The position numbers and the translations under genes are program-made. Source: Anaerolineae bacterium (GTDB taxonomy: Bacteria > Chloroflexota > Anaerolineae > 4572-78 > NAK82). From it: DNA of 8,504 nt. Shown here one piece after another: positions 1 through 5,532 of this stretch. The stretch covers positions 1 through 8,504 of the forward strand of contig JAUVRU010000054.1 in the NCBI GenBank assembly GCA_030597485.1. The letters are read 5' to 3'. The number at the start of each line of letters is the position of its first letter. Positions within the stretch are counted from its first letter, which is position 1. Under the pieces are notes generated by a model, which searched no databases, was not told the origin of the DNA, and saw only the letters and a program-made list of their open reading frames with translations.

Positions 1-94
1 CAATTGGCGAAACACGTGCAGCTCCGTTCGTATGGTCCGGAGCCCTGGCTCCAAAGGTTGAGTTTCACAGGCAGTGGAGACAGGGCAGCGGCTA

Positions 95-122
95 TTGCGC
101 TTGTTGTGGAATCAAGTACAAT
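95..122 (+). promoter_or_regulatory. Possible sigma70-type promoter for the cytochrome c gene
   Basis: A -35-like TTGCGC (95-100) is followed after 16 bp by a -10-like TACAAT (117-122, five of six consensus bases). Transcription would begin near 129, about 50 nt before the start codon at 182. This is pattern matching only; GC-rich bacteria give many such matches by chance. Confidence 0.3.
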
Positions 123-168
123 CGGAGCATTGCGGGATAGAGATAAACCACGGCCATGATATGGGCTT

Positions 169-176
169 AAGGAGAG
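169..176 (+). promoter_or_regulatory. Ribosome binding site deciding the cytochrome c start
   Basis: AAGGAGAG lies 5 nt before ATG at 182. It supports this start over the in-frame ATG at 74, and starting here places a signal peptide at the N terminus, as expected for a lipoprotein. Confidence 0.75.
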
Positions 177-181
177 AAGAT

Positions 182-580
182 ATGAAAGAGCACGTTGTGC
201 TGTTGGCTGTACTGATGACCATTTGTGGCCTGGGTGCAGTCGCCTGCGGTGCTTCGGCCCCGGCGACTGAGGCGCCGGCTGCACGTACGGTGGCGCCTGC
301 ATCGGCACCTGCGTCAGCGACGGCAACGGAGCCTCCTGCTGCCACCCCGGTGCCTTCCACTGTCACCGAGGAGCCGGCCGCGCCTGAACCTGAACCCCCA
401 TTTGATGGCAACGCATTGCTCCAGGAACGGTGCACGGCATGCCACGACCTGGGGCGAGTGGAGAGCGCCAGCAAAACGGCCGACGAGTGGAGAAAGACAA
501 TCGAGCGCATGATAGGCAAAGGTGCCCGGCTCAACGATGCAGAGAAGGAAGCGCTCATCGAGTTCCTGGCAGGATTATAG
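182..580 (+). CDS. Small lipoprotein-type cytochrome c
   Basis: A 132-residue predicted exported monoheme cytochrome c. Residues 1-21 are a signal peptide (charged MKEH start, then a hydrophobic core), and Cys22 in the context AVAC is a plausible, though not ideal, lipobox cysteine. Residues 23-73 form a low-complexity Ala/Pro/Thr/Glu linker, typical of a flexible tether from the membrane. The heme site CTACH is at 84-88 (CxxCH). Downstream, TADEWRKTIERMIGKGARL (99-117) followed by an acidic helix and EFLAGL matches the C-terminal half of small class I cytochromes; Met110 is a candidate distal heme ligand. It would transfer electrons outside the cell membrane; the partner cannot be told from the sequence. 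The 3' end overlaps the stop of the convergent FemAB gene by 6 bp (575-580). The ATG at 182 was chosen for its ribosome binding site and signal peptide. Family call is firm; partner and substrate unknown. Confidence 0.85.
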   Translation: MKEHVVLLAVLMTICGLGAVACGASAPATEAPAARTVAPASAPASATATEPPAATPVPSTVTEEPAAPEPEPPFDGNALLQERCTACHDLGRVESASKTADEWRKTIERMIGKGARLNDAEKEALIEFLAGL

Positions 581-1651
581 TCCTGGTCGATGCCGACGGC
601 GCATCAAGGATAGCACGCGCGGCATCAGGGTGGTGTAGGCCCGGTAGCGCCAGGGATGCATTGGGCAATCATAGGCACCCATACCCCGCACCGTCTCGCC
701 CCCAAACCCGGTTTTGAAGCGATAGACGCCCCACATGGAGTCGCCTGGGTCGAAGCGATCAGGTGCGCCCCACATGTCGTAACAGGTACAACCCAGGTGC
801 TTCGCCAGTCGCATGGCCTCCCACTGAAGCAGGTAATTGGGCATGAGGTTGCGGTGGGCAACGCTCGACGCGCCGTACATATACCAAGCGGTCTGCGCGA
901 ACACAAACAAGATCAAGCCGGCGATGGATTCCCCATTTATCTCTGCCAATAGAAGATGAGCACGGCCCATTGTCAGGAATTGCGTCCATACATCCTGGTA
1001 GTAGGCGAAGGGTCGGATCAGGAACCCGTCGCGTGCAGCCGTTTCATGATACAAATCGTAGAAGGCGTGCAGGTTGCTGGCATCCCCCGGCCGAATCTTC
1101 ACCCCCCGTCGGCCGGCCAGCCGCACGTTGTAACGAGTCTTCGATTTCATGCCAGCCAGCAGAGCCTCCTCGTCGGGCACCAGGTCGACGAGGACGGTGT
1201 TCTTGAACTGGATCTGTTCTCTCGACCGTCGCCAGCCGCGCCCGGCAAGCGCAGCCTGCACAGCGGTCGCCGCCGGTTGGGGCGGTGTGTCGTTGGTTCC
1301 CACGCCCAGCGGCACGTCGGGATCAATCTTCACAAACAGGCTGTGGCGCTGGCGGGCTTCCTCTTCCAGAGTCGAGAGGACCACGGTCAGCAGCGGTCTG
1401 TCTGCATAGTCCAGGATCGGCCCTTTGGGGACATAGGTTAGCGTGAAGGGTGTGCGTGACAGGCGACGGTGTAAGACCTGGGCAACGGCCATAGTTTGAC
1501 CATCGCGTTCAAAGAGCAGCCGAGTAGGGTGCCAGCCCCAACGCCCCTTGAATTGACCCCAGTCCCAGGTCTGCAGGACGTGGGGGGATGGGAGAGCAGC
1601 CAGCGCGGCGTCCCATTGGGCACGGTCCCGACTTTGCGTCACCTGATACAA
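575..1651 (-). CDS. FemAB-family peptidoglycan bridge aminoacyl-ligase, paralogue B
   Basis: About 358 residues. FemA/FemX/MurM-family enzymes use aminoacyl-tRNA to add residues to the lipid II stem peptide at the inner face of the membrane; they have a paired GNAT-like fold. Family signatures (numbered from the chosen start): LQTWDWGQFK near 26-35, YVPKGP at 73-78, MKSKTRYNVRLAGRRGV at 168-184, LLQWEAMR at 274-281, YDMWG at 291-295 and YRFKTGFGG at 310-318. The length fits the compact FemX type without the coiled-coil arm of staphylococcal FemA. The frame is open back to 1966, but that part overlaps the upstream paralogue. The TTG at 1651 has GAGGA (1660-1664) 8 nt before it and gives a protein almost the same length as its 357-residue neighbour; a GTG three codons later is the alternative. 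It lies 112 nt downstream of paralogue A and is probably co-transcribed. The amino acid it adds cannot be predicted. Confidence 0.85.
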   Translation of the reverse strand: MYQVTQSRDRAQWDAALAALPSPHVLQTWDWGQFKGRWGWHPTRLLFERDGQTMAVAQVLHRRLSRTPFTLTYVPKGPILDYADRPLLTVVLSTLEEEARQRHSLFVKIDPDVPLGVGTNDTPPQPAATAVQAALAGRGWRRSREQIQFKNTVLVDLVPDEEALLAGMKSKTRYNVRLAGRRGVKIRPGDASNLHAFYDLYHETAARDGFLIRPFAYYQDVWTQFLTMGRAHLLLAEINGESIAGLILFVFAQTAWYMYGASSVAHRNLMPNYLLQWEAMRLAKHLGCTCYDMWGAPDRFDPGDSMWGVYRFKTGFGGETVRGMGAYDCPMHPWRYRAYTTLMPRVLSLMRRRHRPGL

Positions 1652-1665
1652 TTCACTGTTCCTCG

Positions 1666-1694
1666 CTGGTTCCCAAACTAGGTTTGGGAACCAG
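1666..1694. repeat. Perfect 13-bp palindrome with 3-nt loop (REP-like)
   Basis: Arms CTGGTTCCCAAAC (1666-1678) and GTTTGGGAACCAG (1682-1694) are exact reverse complements around TAG. It sits between the two FemAB genes, 1 nt upstream of the GAGG ribosome binding site of paralogue B. It resembles dispersed GTTCCCAAAC-type palindromes in intergenic DNA of several bacterial groups; that link is from memory and untested. No U-run follows on either strand, so it does not look like an intrinsic terminator. Confidence 0.8.
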
Positions 1695-1719
1695 TCCTCG
1701 GCCCAACTCAGAGACTTCG

Positions 1720-1742
1720 GACTCCGGCTGTTGGCTGGAGTC
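1720..1742. repeat. 9-bp imperfect stem-loop in the FemAB spacer
   Basis: GACTCCGGC (1720-1728) and GCTGGAGTC (1734-1742) pair except for one position (G-U on the + strand RNA, A-C on the minus strand RNA), with loop TGTTG. It lies 22 nt downstream of the end of paralogue A on the minus strand. With the 13-bp palindrome it makes up most of the 112-nt spacer. It may stabilise or partly attenuate the message; no U-tract is seen. Confidence 0.5.
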
Positions 1743-1763
1743 AGAGCCTCATAGAGCTTCCAG

Positions 1764-2837
1764 TCAATCGGGTTGCAGGGTGCCTCGCCGTCGGCGAGCC
1801 ATCCACTGCCGATAGACCTGGTAGAGAGGTCGATTGTACACATAGTCAAAGGCGCCAACGGCCCGGGCGACCTGCCCGCCGAAGCCCCGCTTGAAACGAT
1901 ACACTCCCCACATGGCGGATGCAGCTGCGCTACGCTCGACAAACTGGGATTCGAGCGCTGCCTCATCGACGTCGGGAATGCCCCACAGATCGTAAGTCAG
2001 GCAACCAAGAGCCCTGGCCCAGCGCATTGCCTCCCATTGCAGCAGGTGGGTTGGCATCTTCTCCCGATGGGCGCTCCCAGAAGCGCCGAACAGGTAGTAG
2101 GCTGTGGGCCCGTGGGCGAAGGCCATCAACGCTGCCACCGGCTCTCCCTGAACCTCGGCCAGCAGCAATGTCACCCGGTCGGGACCGAAAAGCTCAAGGG
2201 CGGCCTGGTAATAGGCCTGACCGTGGATGGCGAATCCATCTCGCCGGCCAGTAATCTCCATCAGACGATAGAAGGTGGGCAGGTCGTCGGCGGTACCCTG
2301 ACGCACCACAACCCCTTTTCTTCCGGCAAGACGGATGTTGTAGCGGGTGTTTTGCGTCAGAGCGGCCATAAGCGCCGTCTCGTCCGGCGTGAGAGCAACC
2401 AAGATGGTGCGCTGTGGCTGGACTGTGAAGGGGGAGACACCGAATCCGTGACGGCGGATCGCATCCCTGAGCCTTGAGCTGTCGACATCGGCGGGTTCTG
2501 CTTTCAGAAAGATGCTTCGTCGGGAGCGACAGAGCTGGTGCAGGCCAGCCAGCAGCGTCTCGAATTGGGACCGGTTGGCCCAATCCACCATCGGGCCTTT
2601 CGGCACGTAGGCAACGCTGAAGCCCAGGGGGATTGGCCGGAAGAAGACCTGAGCGCCGGCCGTGAGACACCCGTTCTCGACCAGTGCCAGGCGGGCGACG
2701 CGCCACCCGAAGCCAGCCTTCAACTCCCCCCAGTCCCAGGTCTGCAGCAGGTGACCAGCGGGGTGATTGGTGACCAACCCTGCCCACGTATCGGGATTGA
2801 CGATGTGCTGGATGCCTGTAGAACGGTGATCTGCCAA
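1764..2837 (-). CDS. FemAB-family peptidoglycan bridge aminoacyl-ligase, paralogue A
   Basis: 357 residues, first gene of the minus-strand pair. Same expected role as paralogue B: tRNA-dependent addition of an amino acid to the peptidoglycan stem peptide. Signatures: LLQTWDWGELK at 30-40, YVPKGP at 77-82, NTRYNIRLAGRKG at 163-175, HLLQWEAMR at 264-272, YDLWGIPD at 282-289 and YRFKRGFGG at 313-321. Relative to paralogue B it has an extra loop of about 10 residues (290-308, acidic and Ala-rich) before MWGVYRF, whereas B has extra residues near its position 115-135; the two are clearly homologous but diverged. The start is TTG at 2837 with AGGGAA (2844-2849) 6 nt upstream; a nearby ATG at 2844 is in another frame. 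No signal peptide or membrane helix is apparent, fitting a cytoplasmic enzyme. A tandem pair suggests stepwise building of a bridge of at least two residues, as with FemA/FemB or MurM/MurN; this is inference. Confidence 0.87.
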   Translation of the reverse strand: MADHRSTGIQHIVNPDTWAGLVTNHPAGHLLQTWDWGELKAGFGWRVARLALVENGCLTAGAQVFFRPIPLGFSVAYVPKGPMVDWANRSQFETLLAGLHQLCRSRRSIFLKAEPADVDSSRLRDAIRRHGFGVSPFTVQPQRTILVALTPDETALMAALTQNTRYNIRLAGRKGVVVRQGTADDLPTFYRLMEITGRRDGFAIHGQAYYQAALELFGPDRVTLLLAEVQGEPVAALMAFAHGPTAYYLFGASGSAHREKMPTHLLQWEAMRWARALGCLTYDLWGIPDVDEAALESQFVERSAAASAMWGVYRFKRGFGGQVARAVGAFDYVYNRPLYQVYRQWMARRRRGTLQPD

Positions 2838-2868
2838 TTCTCATTCCCTGCCTGATGCCTTCACTCGT

Positions 2869-2897
2869 ATGATACTCGCCTGACCATCAGGCGGCAA
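2869..2897 (-). promoter_or_regulatory. Predicted promoter of the FemAB pair
   Basis: On the minus strand TTGCCG (2897 to 2892) and TATCAT (2874 to 2869) are separated by 17 bp, the ideal sigma70 spacing. Transcription would start near 2862, about 25 nt before the TTG start. A 15-bp palindrome fills most of the spacer. Confidence 0.45.
2878..2892. promoter_or_regulatory. Candidate operator: palindrome GCCTGA-CCA-TCAGGC
   Basis: A perfect 6-bp inverted repeat with a 3-nt centre lies between the predicted -35 and -10 of the FemAB promoter and touches the -35. A bound regulator here would compete with RNA polymerase. It could equally be a chance hairpin; no regulator gene is in the window. Confidence 0.35.
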
Positions 2898-2905
2898 AAC
2901 CAGGT

Positions 2906-2924
2906 GTCACTCTCAAAGAGTGAC
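2906..2924. repeat. 8-bp stem-loop GTCACTCT / AGAGTGAC
   Basis: Perfect arms at 2906-2913 and 2917-2924 around CAA; flanking AGG and CCT extend the pairing with a 2-nt bulge. It lies upstream of the predicted FemAB promoter. It could be a dispersed palindromic repeat or a regulator site; no U-tract follows. Confidence 0.6.
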
Positions 2925-3037
2925 CTACATTGAGGCCTCGTCGGTTGCTGATGTCGAGGCGGGCGGTGTCACTACCGGCACGACGTGCTTTGGAGATCGC
3001 ACCCACACGCGTCGCCCGCGCCGATCGGCCTATCCTG

Positions 3038-3061
3038 GACGCTCGTTCGCGCGCGAGCGTC
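3038..3061. repeat. GC-rich 8-bp stem-loop upstream of the nuo promoter
   Basis: GACGCTCG (3038-3045) and CGAGCGTC (3054-3061) are exact reverse complements with an 8-nt CG-rich loop. It is about 65 bp upstream of the predicted nuoA -10, a position compatible with a regulator site, but no factor can be named. Confidence 0.5.
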
Positions 3062-3126
3062 GTGTAGAATGCCCAGGCGAAGGGCGCCATTCAGGAGACC
3101 GCTGATTTTCCCTTGCTGCCCAACCA

Positions 3127-3135
3127 TGTTATAAT
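3127..3135 (+). promoter_or_regulatory. Extended -10 promoter for the nuo genes
   Basis: TGTTATAAT contains the perfect -10 hexamer TATAAT (3130-3135) preceded by the extended -10 TG motif. The -35 region is poor (TTTTCC at 3106-3111, 18-bp spacing), as is common for extended -10 promoters. Transcription would start near 3142, giving a leader of about 80 nt before nuoA. Confidence 0.6.
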
Positions 3136-3209
3136 CCCGCTGTTGTGCCGAGGCGCGAGGTTTTCGTTTCACGCTCAAGCCTGGCAAGCAATGGCAAAAG
3201 CACCATTAC

Positions 3210-3217
3210 AAGGAGGT
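3210..3217 (+). promoter_or_regulatory. Strong ribosome binding site of nuoA
   Basis: AAGGAGGT, a near-perfect complement to the 16S rRNA 3' end, is 5 nt before GTG at 3223. It fixes this non-ATG codon as the start. Confidence 0.85.
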
Positions 3218-3222
3218 AGAAA

Positions 3223-3579
3223 GTGCTCTCCGAGTTTGCCTTCGTGGGCGTGCTAATCGTGTTTGCGTCACTCCTCCCCATCGCCGGTCTTGGCTTCGCC
3301 TGGCTCGTTCGCCCCAAGAAACCAAACCCCATTAAGAAGTCCACCTACGAGTGCGGGCTGGAGACCATTGGCGGTACCTGGGTTCAGTTCCGGGCTCAGT
3401 ATTACATCTTCGCGTTGATGTTTGTCGTGTTCGATGTCGAAGCAGTGTTCCTGCTGCCGTGGGCTGTCGCGTATGACCAGCTCCCGGCATATGCGCTGAT
3501 AGAGGCGGTCATCTTTATCGCCATCCTCGCCCTGGCATTGGTCTATGCCTGGCGGAAAGACGCATTGCGTTGGTCGTGA
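3223..3579 (+). CDS. nuoA: NADH-quinone oxidoreductase subunit A
   Basis: 118 residues, GTG start. NuoA is a three-helix membrane subunit of complex I beside NuoH, helping to form the quinone-access region. The sequence has an N-terminal helix (about 5-28), the loop signature KKSTYECGLE (38-47) with conserved Cys44, then QFRAQYYIFALMFVVFDVEA (55-74), where Asp71 and Glu73 are the conserved acidic pair, a third helix (about 88-109), and the typical RKDALRW tail. Length is normal. It is the first gene of the nuo run, behind a strong ribosome binding site and an extended -10 promoter. Unusually, the next gene, after 116 nt, is nuoH rather than nuoB. Confidence 0.97.
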   Translation: MLSEFAFVGVLIVFASLLPIAGLGFAWLVRPKKPNPIKKSTYECGLETIGGTWVQFRAQYYIFALMFVVFDVEAVFLLPWAVAYDQLPAYALIEAVIFIAILALALVYAWRKDALRWS

Positions 3580-3589
3580 AGACGCCGCC

Positions 3590-3610
3590 AGCGGACAGCG
3601 ATCAGCGACC
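3590..3610. repeat. Three heptanucleotide units AGCGNNC in the nuoA-nuoH spacer
   Basis: AGCGGAC, AGCGATC and AGCGACC follow each other without gaps. The 116-nt spacer (3580-3695) also has GATCAGC (3600-3606) and its reverse complement GCTGATC (3649-3655), which could close a 42-nt loop. No gene or nuoB remnant is visible in it. Confidence 0.5.
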
Positions 3611-3695
3611 ATTCCCGCACGTGGCAACCTACGTTCAGAAATGTGACAGCTGATCACCGGAAGTTATCGGCTGCCCCTTCTTTGAGGATTAGCAT

Positions 3696-4868
3696 ATGGA
3701 AGCAACTATTTCGTGGCTGACAACGTTGATCCCGCAGCTGCCAGTCCCCACTGCCCGGCTTATCGTCTACGTGGTATACTCGGCGATCCTGGCTTTTGCG
3801 GCACCTGTGGTGTTGGTGGTAGCCTATACCTACATGGAGCGCAAGGTACTGGCCCGTCTCCAGGACCGGATTGGCCCCAATCGGGCCGGGCCGTTGGGGA
3901 TACTCCAGGGCCTCGCCGACGCCGTCAAGATGCTGACCAAAGAGGATATCACGCCAGCGAAGGCTGATCGGATCGTGTTTAACCTGGCGCCTATGTTGGC
4001 GGTGGTGGCGGCGGTGCTGGTGTTTGCTGTGCTGCCGGTCGCGCCGGGGGTGATCGGCACCGACCTGAAGGTGGGCATTCTGTATGTGGTGGCCATCGGC
4101 GGGTTGGGCGAGCTGGCCGCCTTGATGGCAGGTTGGAGCAGCAACAACAAGTTCGCGCTGATCGGGGCCTTCCGGACGGTGGCACAGTTGGTATCCTACG
4201 AGATCCCCATCGTGCTGGCGATCATCACGGTGGTGCTGGCCAGCGGGTCGATGCAGCTGGGGGCCATCGTTGCAGCCCAGGATGTCCCCTTCCTGTTCAC
4301 GCTGCCGGTAGCTTTCCTGATATTCTTCGTGGCTTCCATCGCTGAGATAGGGCGCTGTCCCTTTGATCTTCTGGAAGCCGAAAGTGAGATCGTGGCGGGT
4401 TTCCACACCGAATACAGCGGGATGAAGTTTGCCATGTTCTTCATCGGCGAGTACATGCATCTGTTCTCGGCGGCTGGTATCGCCACTGCGCTCTTCCTGG
4501 GGGGGTGGCGCGGCCCTGGCGCCGGTGAAGCCTCCATCCTGGGTGTGCTGCTGGGGTTCGTGTACTTCCTCGCCAAGACGACGCTGCTGGTCTTTGTGAT
4601 GATGTGGGTACGGGGGACCTTGTTCCGTATCCGCATAGACCATCTGTTGGACTTTGGCTGGAAGTTCCTGGTGCCGGTGGCGCTGTTCTTGTTGGTGGCG
4701 GTGGCGTTCGTCTTGAAGGTCCCAGTGCTGAATAGCCCGACATTTCGCTGGTTGGGTATGCTGGCGGCCAATGGGGTGGTCATCCTGGTATCGCTGGCGC
4801 TGGTTGTGTTGGCGGCCCGGCATAGTCGTTCGGCTGCTCTGCGCGGCGTTGCCGGCGTGGATGGGTGA
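3696..4868 (+). CDS. nuoH: NADH-quinone oxidoreductase subunit H
   Basis: 390 residues, ATG with GAGGA (3684-3688) 7 nt upstream. NuoH (ND1) forms the quinone-binding tunnel at the junction of the peripheral and membrane arms. Visible signatures: YMERKVLARLQDRIGPNR (46-63), AGPLGILQGLADAVKMLTKED (64-84), FRTVAQLVSYEIP (159-171), the acidic loop CPFDLLEAESEIVAGFHTEY (221-240) and RIRIDHLLDFGWKFL (311-325). About eight hydrophobic helices are evident, plus an extra one near 356-375 and a short basic tail, making it longer than the 325-residue E. coli protein. In the acidic loop the usual PFDLPEAE reads PFDLLEAE (Leu226 for Pro), though Asp224, Glu227, Glu229 and Glu231 remain. No nuoI follows; nuoJ starts 101 nt downstream. 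Confidence 0.97.
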   Translation: MEATISWLTTLIPQLPVPTARLIVYVVYSAILAFAAPVVLVVAYTYMERKVLARLQDRIGPNRAGPLGILQGLADAVKMLTKEDITPAKADRIVFNLAPMLAVVAAVLVFAVLPVAPGVIGTDLKVGILYVVAIGGLGELAALMAGWSSNNKFALIGAFRTVAQLVSYEIPIVLAIITVVLASGSMQLGAIVAAQDVPFLFTLPVAFLIFFVASIAEIGRCPFDLLEAESEIVAGFHTEYSGMKFAMFFIGEYMHLFSAAGIATALFLGGWRGPGAGEASILGVLLGFVYFLAKTTLLVFVMMWVRGTLFRIRIDHLLDFGWKFLVPVALFLLVAVAFVLKVPVLNSPTFRWLGMLAANGVVILVSLALVVLAARHSRSAALRGVAGVDG

Positions 4869-4879
4869 TGCCAGACATC

Positions 4880-4900
4880 GAGTGCTGAACGCTGAGTTGC
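4880..4900. repeat. Degenerate heptanucleotide repeat in the nuoH-nuoJ spacer
   Basis: GAGTGCT, GAACGCT and GAGTTGC repeat at a 7-nt period. The rest of the 101-nt spacer has a 6-bp stem TCCCGC (4914-4919) / GCGGGA (4930-4935) with a 10-nt loop, then the nuoJ leader. No nuoI remnant is seen. Confidence 0.4.
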
Positions 4901-4949
4901 TGGTAGTCGAAGATCCCGCACGCCGTCACGCGGGAGGGAAGGTATTGCT

Positions 4950-4972
4950 TATCCAGAGGATGCTAGCCTATG
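4950..4972 (+). repeat. Inverted-repeat arm covering the nuoJ ribosome binding site and start codon
   Basis: The 23 bases here, containing the nuoJ Shine-Dalgarno AGAGGA (4955-4960) and the ATG (4970-4972), are the reverse complement of 5478-5500 at 22 of 23 positions (mismatch at G4966). The core is TATCCAGAGGATGCTA followed by G and CCTATG. Confidence 0.9.
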
Positions 4973-5482
4973 CTTACCAATCAGATGGTGCAAATCCTTG
5001 TCTTCGTTATCCTGACCATAATGACCCTGGGTGGCGGTTTGGGAGTTGTCTCCAGTCGCAACCTGTTTCACAGCGCGCTGTTCCTGGTGCTCTCCTTGGT
5101 CGGGGTGGTGGGGTACTACGCGTTGCTGGATGCCGGTTTTCTGGCTGTCGTGCAATTGCTCATCTATGTGGGGGCCATCGCGGTCCTGATTCTGTTTGCC
5201 ATCATGCTGTCACGCGGGTTGATGGCCCGTCGCCAGCACCAGCGAAACGAGCAGTGGTGGATAGCGGCACTGGTCGTGCTGTTGGTGTTCGTGGTGCTGT
5301 TGGTGGTGCTGGGGCAGGTGGATTGGCCGGTCGCTGACGAGCAGGCGTTGCTGTCGCCCAATGTGTCGGTTGGTCAGCTGGGGCAGGTTTTGCTAGGACC
5401 TTATATGATCCCCTTCGAGGTGATCTCGGTACTGCTGCTGGCAGCGCTGGTAGGGGCGATCATCCTGGCTCGGGAAACATAG
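4970..5482 (+). CDS. nuoJ: NADH-quinone oxidoreductase subunit J
   Basis: 170 residues. NuoJ (ND6) is a five-helix subunit of the complex I membrane arm, between NuoH/A and NuoK, with a helix whose pi-bulge is implicated in coupling. Visible: an N-terminal helix (7-26), SRNLFHSALFLVLSLVGVVG (29-48), the family block FLAVVQLLIYVGAIAVLILF (57-76) followed by AIML, a fourth helix (about 96-115), a polar loop, and IPFEVISVLLLAALVGAIIL (147-166). Length is normal. The ATG at 4970 has AGAGGA about 9 nt upstream. The start region and the stop codon lie in opposite arms of a 23-bp inverted repeat, so translation may be sensitive to mRNA folding. nuoK starts 50 nt downstream. Confidence 0.96.
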   Translation: MLTNQMVQILVFVILTIMTLGGGLGVVSSRNLFHSALFLVLSLVGVVGYYALLDAGFLAVVQLLIYVGAIAVLILFAIMLSRGLMARRQHQRNEQWWIAALVVLLVFVVLLVVLGQVDWPVADEQALLSPNVSVGQLGQVLLGPYMIPFEVISVLLLAALVGAIILARET

Positions 5483-5519
5483 GATAGCATCCTCTGGATA
5501 GGATAGCATCCTCTGGAAC
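5478..5519 (+). repeat. Two tandem 19-bp units after nuoJ, inverted copies of its leader
   Basis: GGATAGCATCCTCTGGATA (5482-5500) is followed directly by GGATAGCATCCTCTGGAAC (5501-5519); 17 of 19 bases are identical. The first unit, extended back to 5478 across the nuoJ stop, is the reverse complement of 4950-4972 with one mismatch. The second ends 1 nt before the GGAG ribosome binding site of nuoK (5520-5523). The units make up most of the nuoJ-nuoK spacer. Confidence 0.9.
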
Positions 5520-5532
5520 GGAGTAACAACCT

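Larger units (their letters stand above)
2838..3222. other. Divergent intergenic control region between fem pair and nuo genes
   Basis: This 385-nt gap holds no convincing gene. It contains, left to right: the paralogue A ribosome binding site, a predicted minus-strand promoter with an embedded palindrome (2869-2897), a stem-loop at 2906-2924, a GC-rich stem-loop at 3038-3061, an extended -10 promoter toward nuoA (3127-3135) and the nuoA ribosome binding site. Short open frames here lack ribosome binding sites and read through the palindromes. Confidence 0.7.

Noticed and set aside
39..52. Terminator hairpin GGAGC/GCTCC of an upstream gene
   Set aside because: Only 5-6 bp, no U-tract, and no upstream gene is visible in the window.
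74..181. Upstream in-frame ATG for the cytochrome at 74
   Set aside because: It would bury the signal peptide 36 residues inside the protein and has no good ribosome binding site, while 182 has AAGGAGAG.
1652..1966. Longer FemAB paralogue B starting at 1966
   Set aside because: The added part overlaps the 3' end of paralogue A in another frame, crosses the palindrome and has no family similarity.
2887..3187. Short minus-strand open frames in the divergent spacer
   Set aside because: Composition is Arg/Ala-rich, no ribosome binding site is seen, and they read through palindromes.
3191..3256. 21-codon leader peptide starting at ATG 3191
   Set aside because: No ribosome binding site precedes it, and it runs over the nuoA start in another frame.
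3654..4921. Long open frames antisense to nuoH (3654-4823 and 4196-4921, minus)
   Set aside because: They lie opposite a clearly conserved gene, are rich in His/Gln/Arg or Pro/Ser/Arg as expected of antisense GC-rich frames, and show no domain.
4869..4969. Remnant of nuoI between nuoH and nuoJ
   Set aside because: Too short and shows no CxxCxxCxxxCP-type ferredoxin motif in any frame examined.
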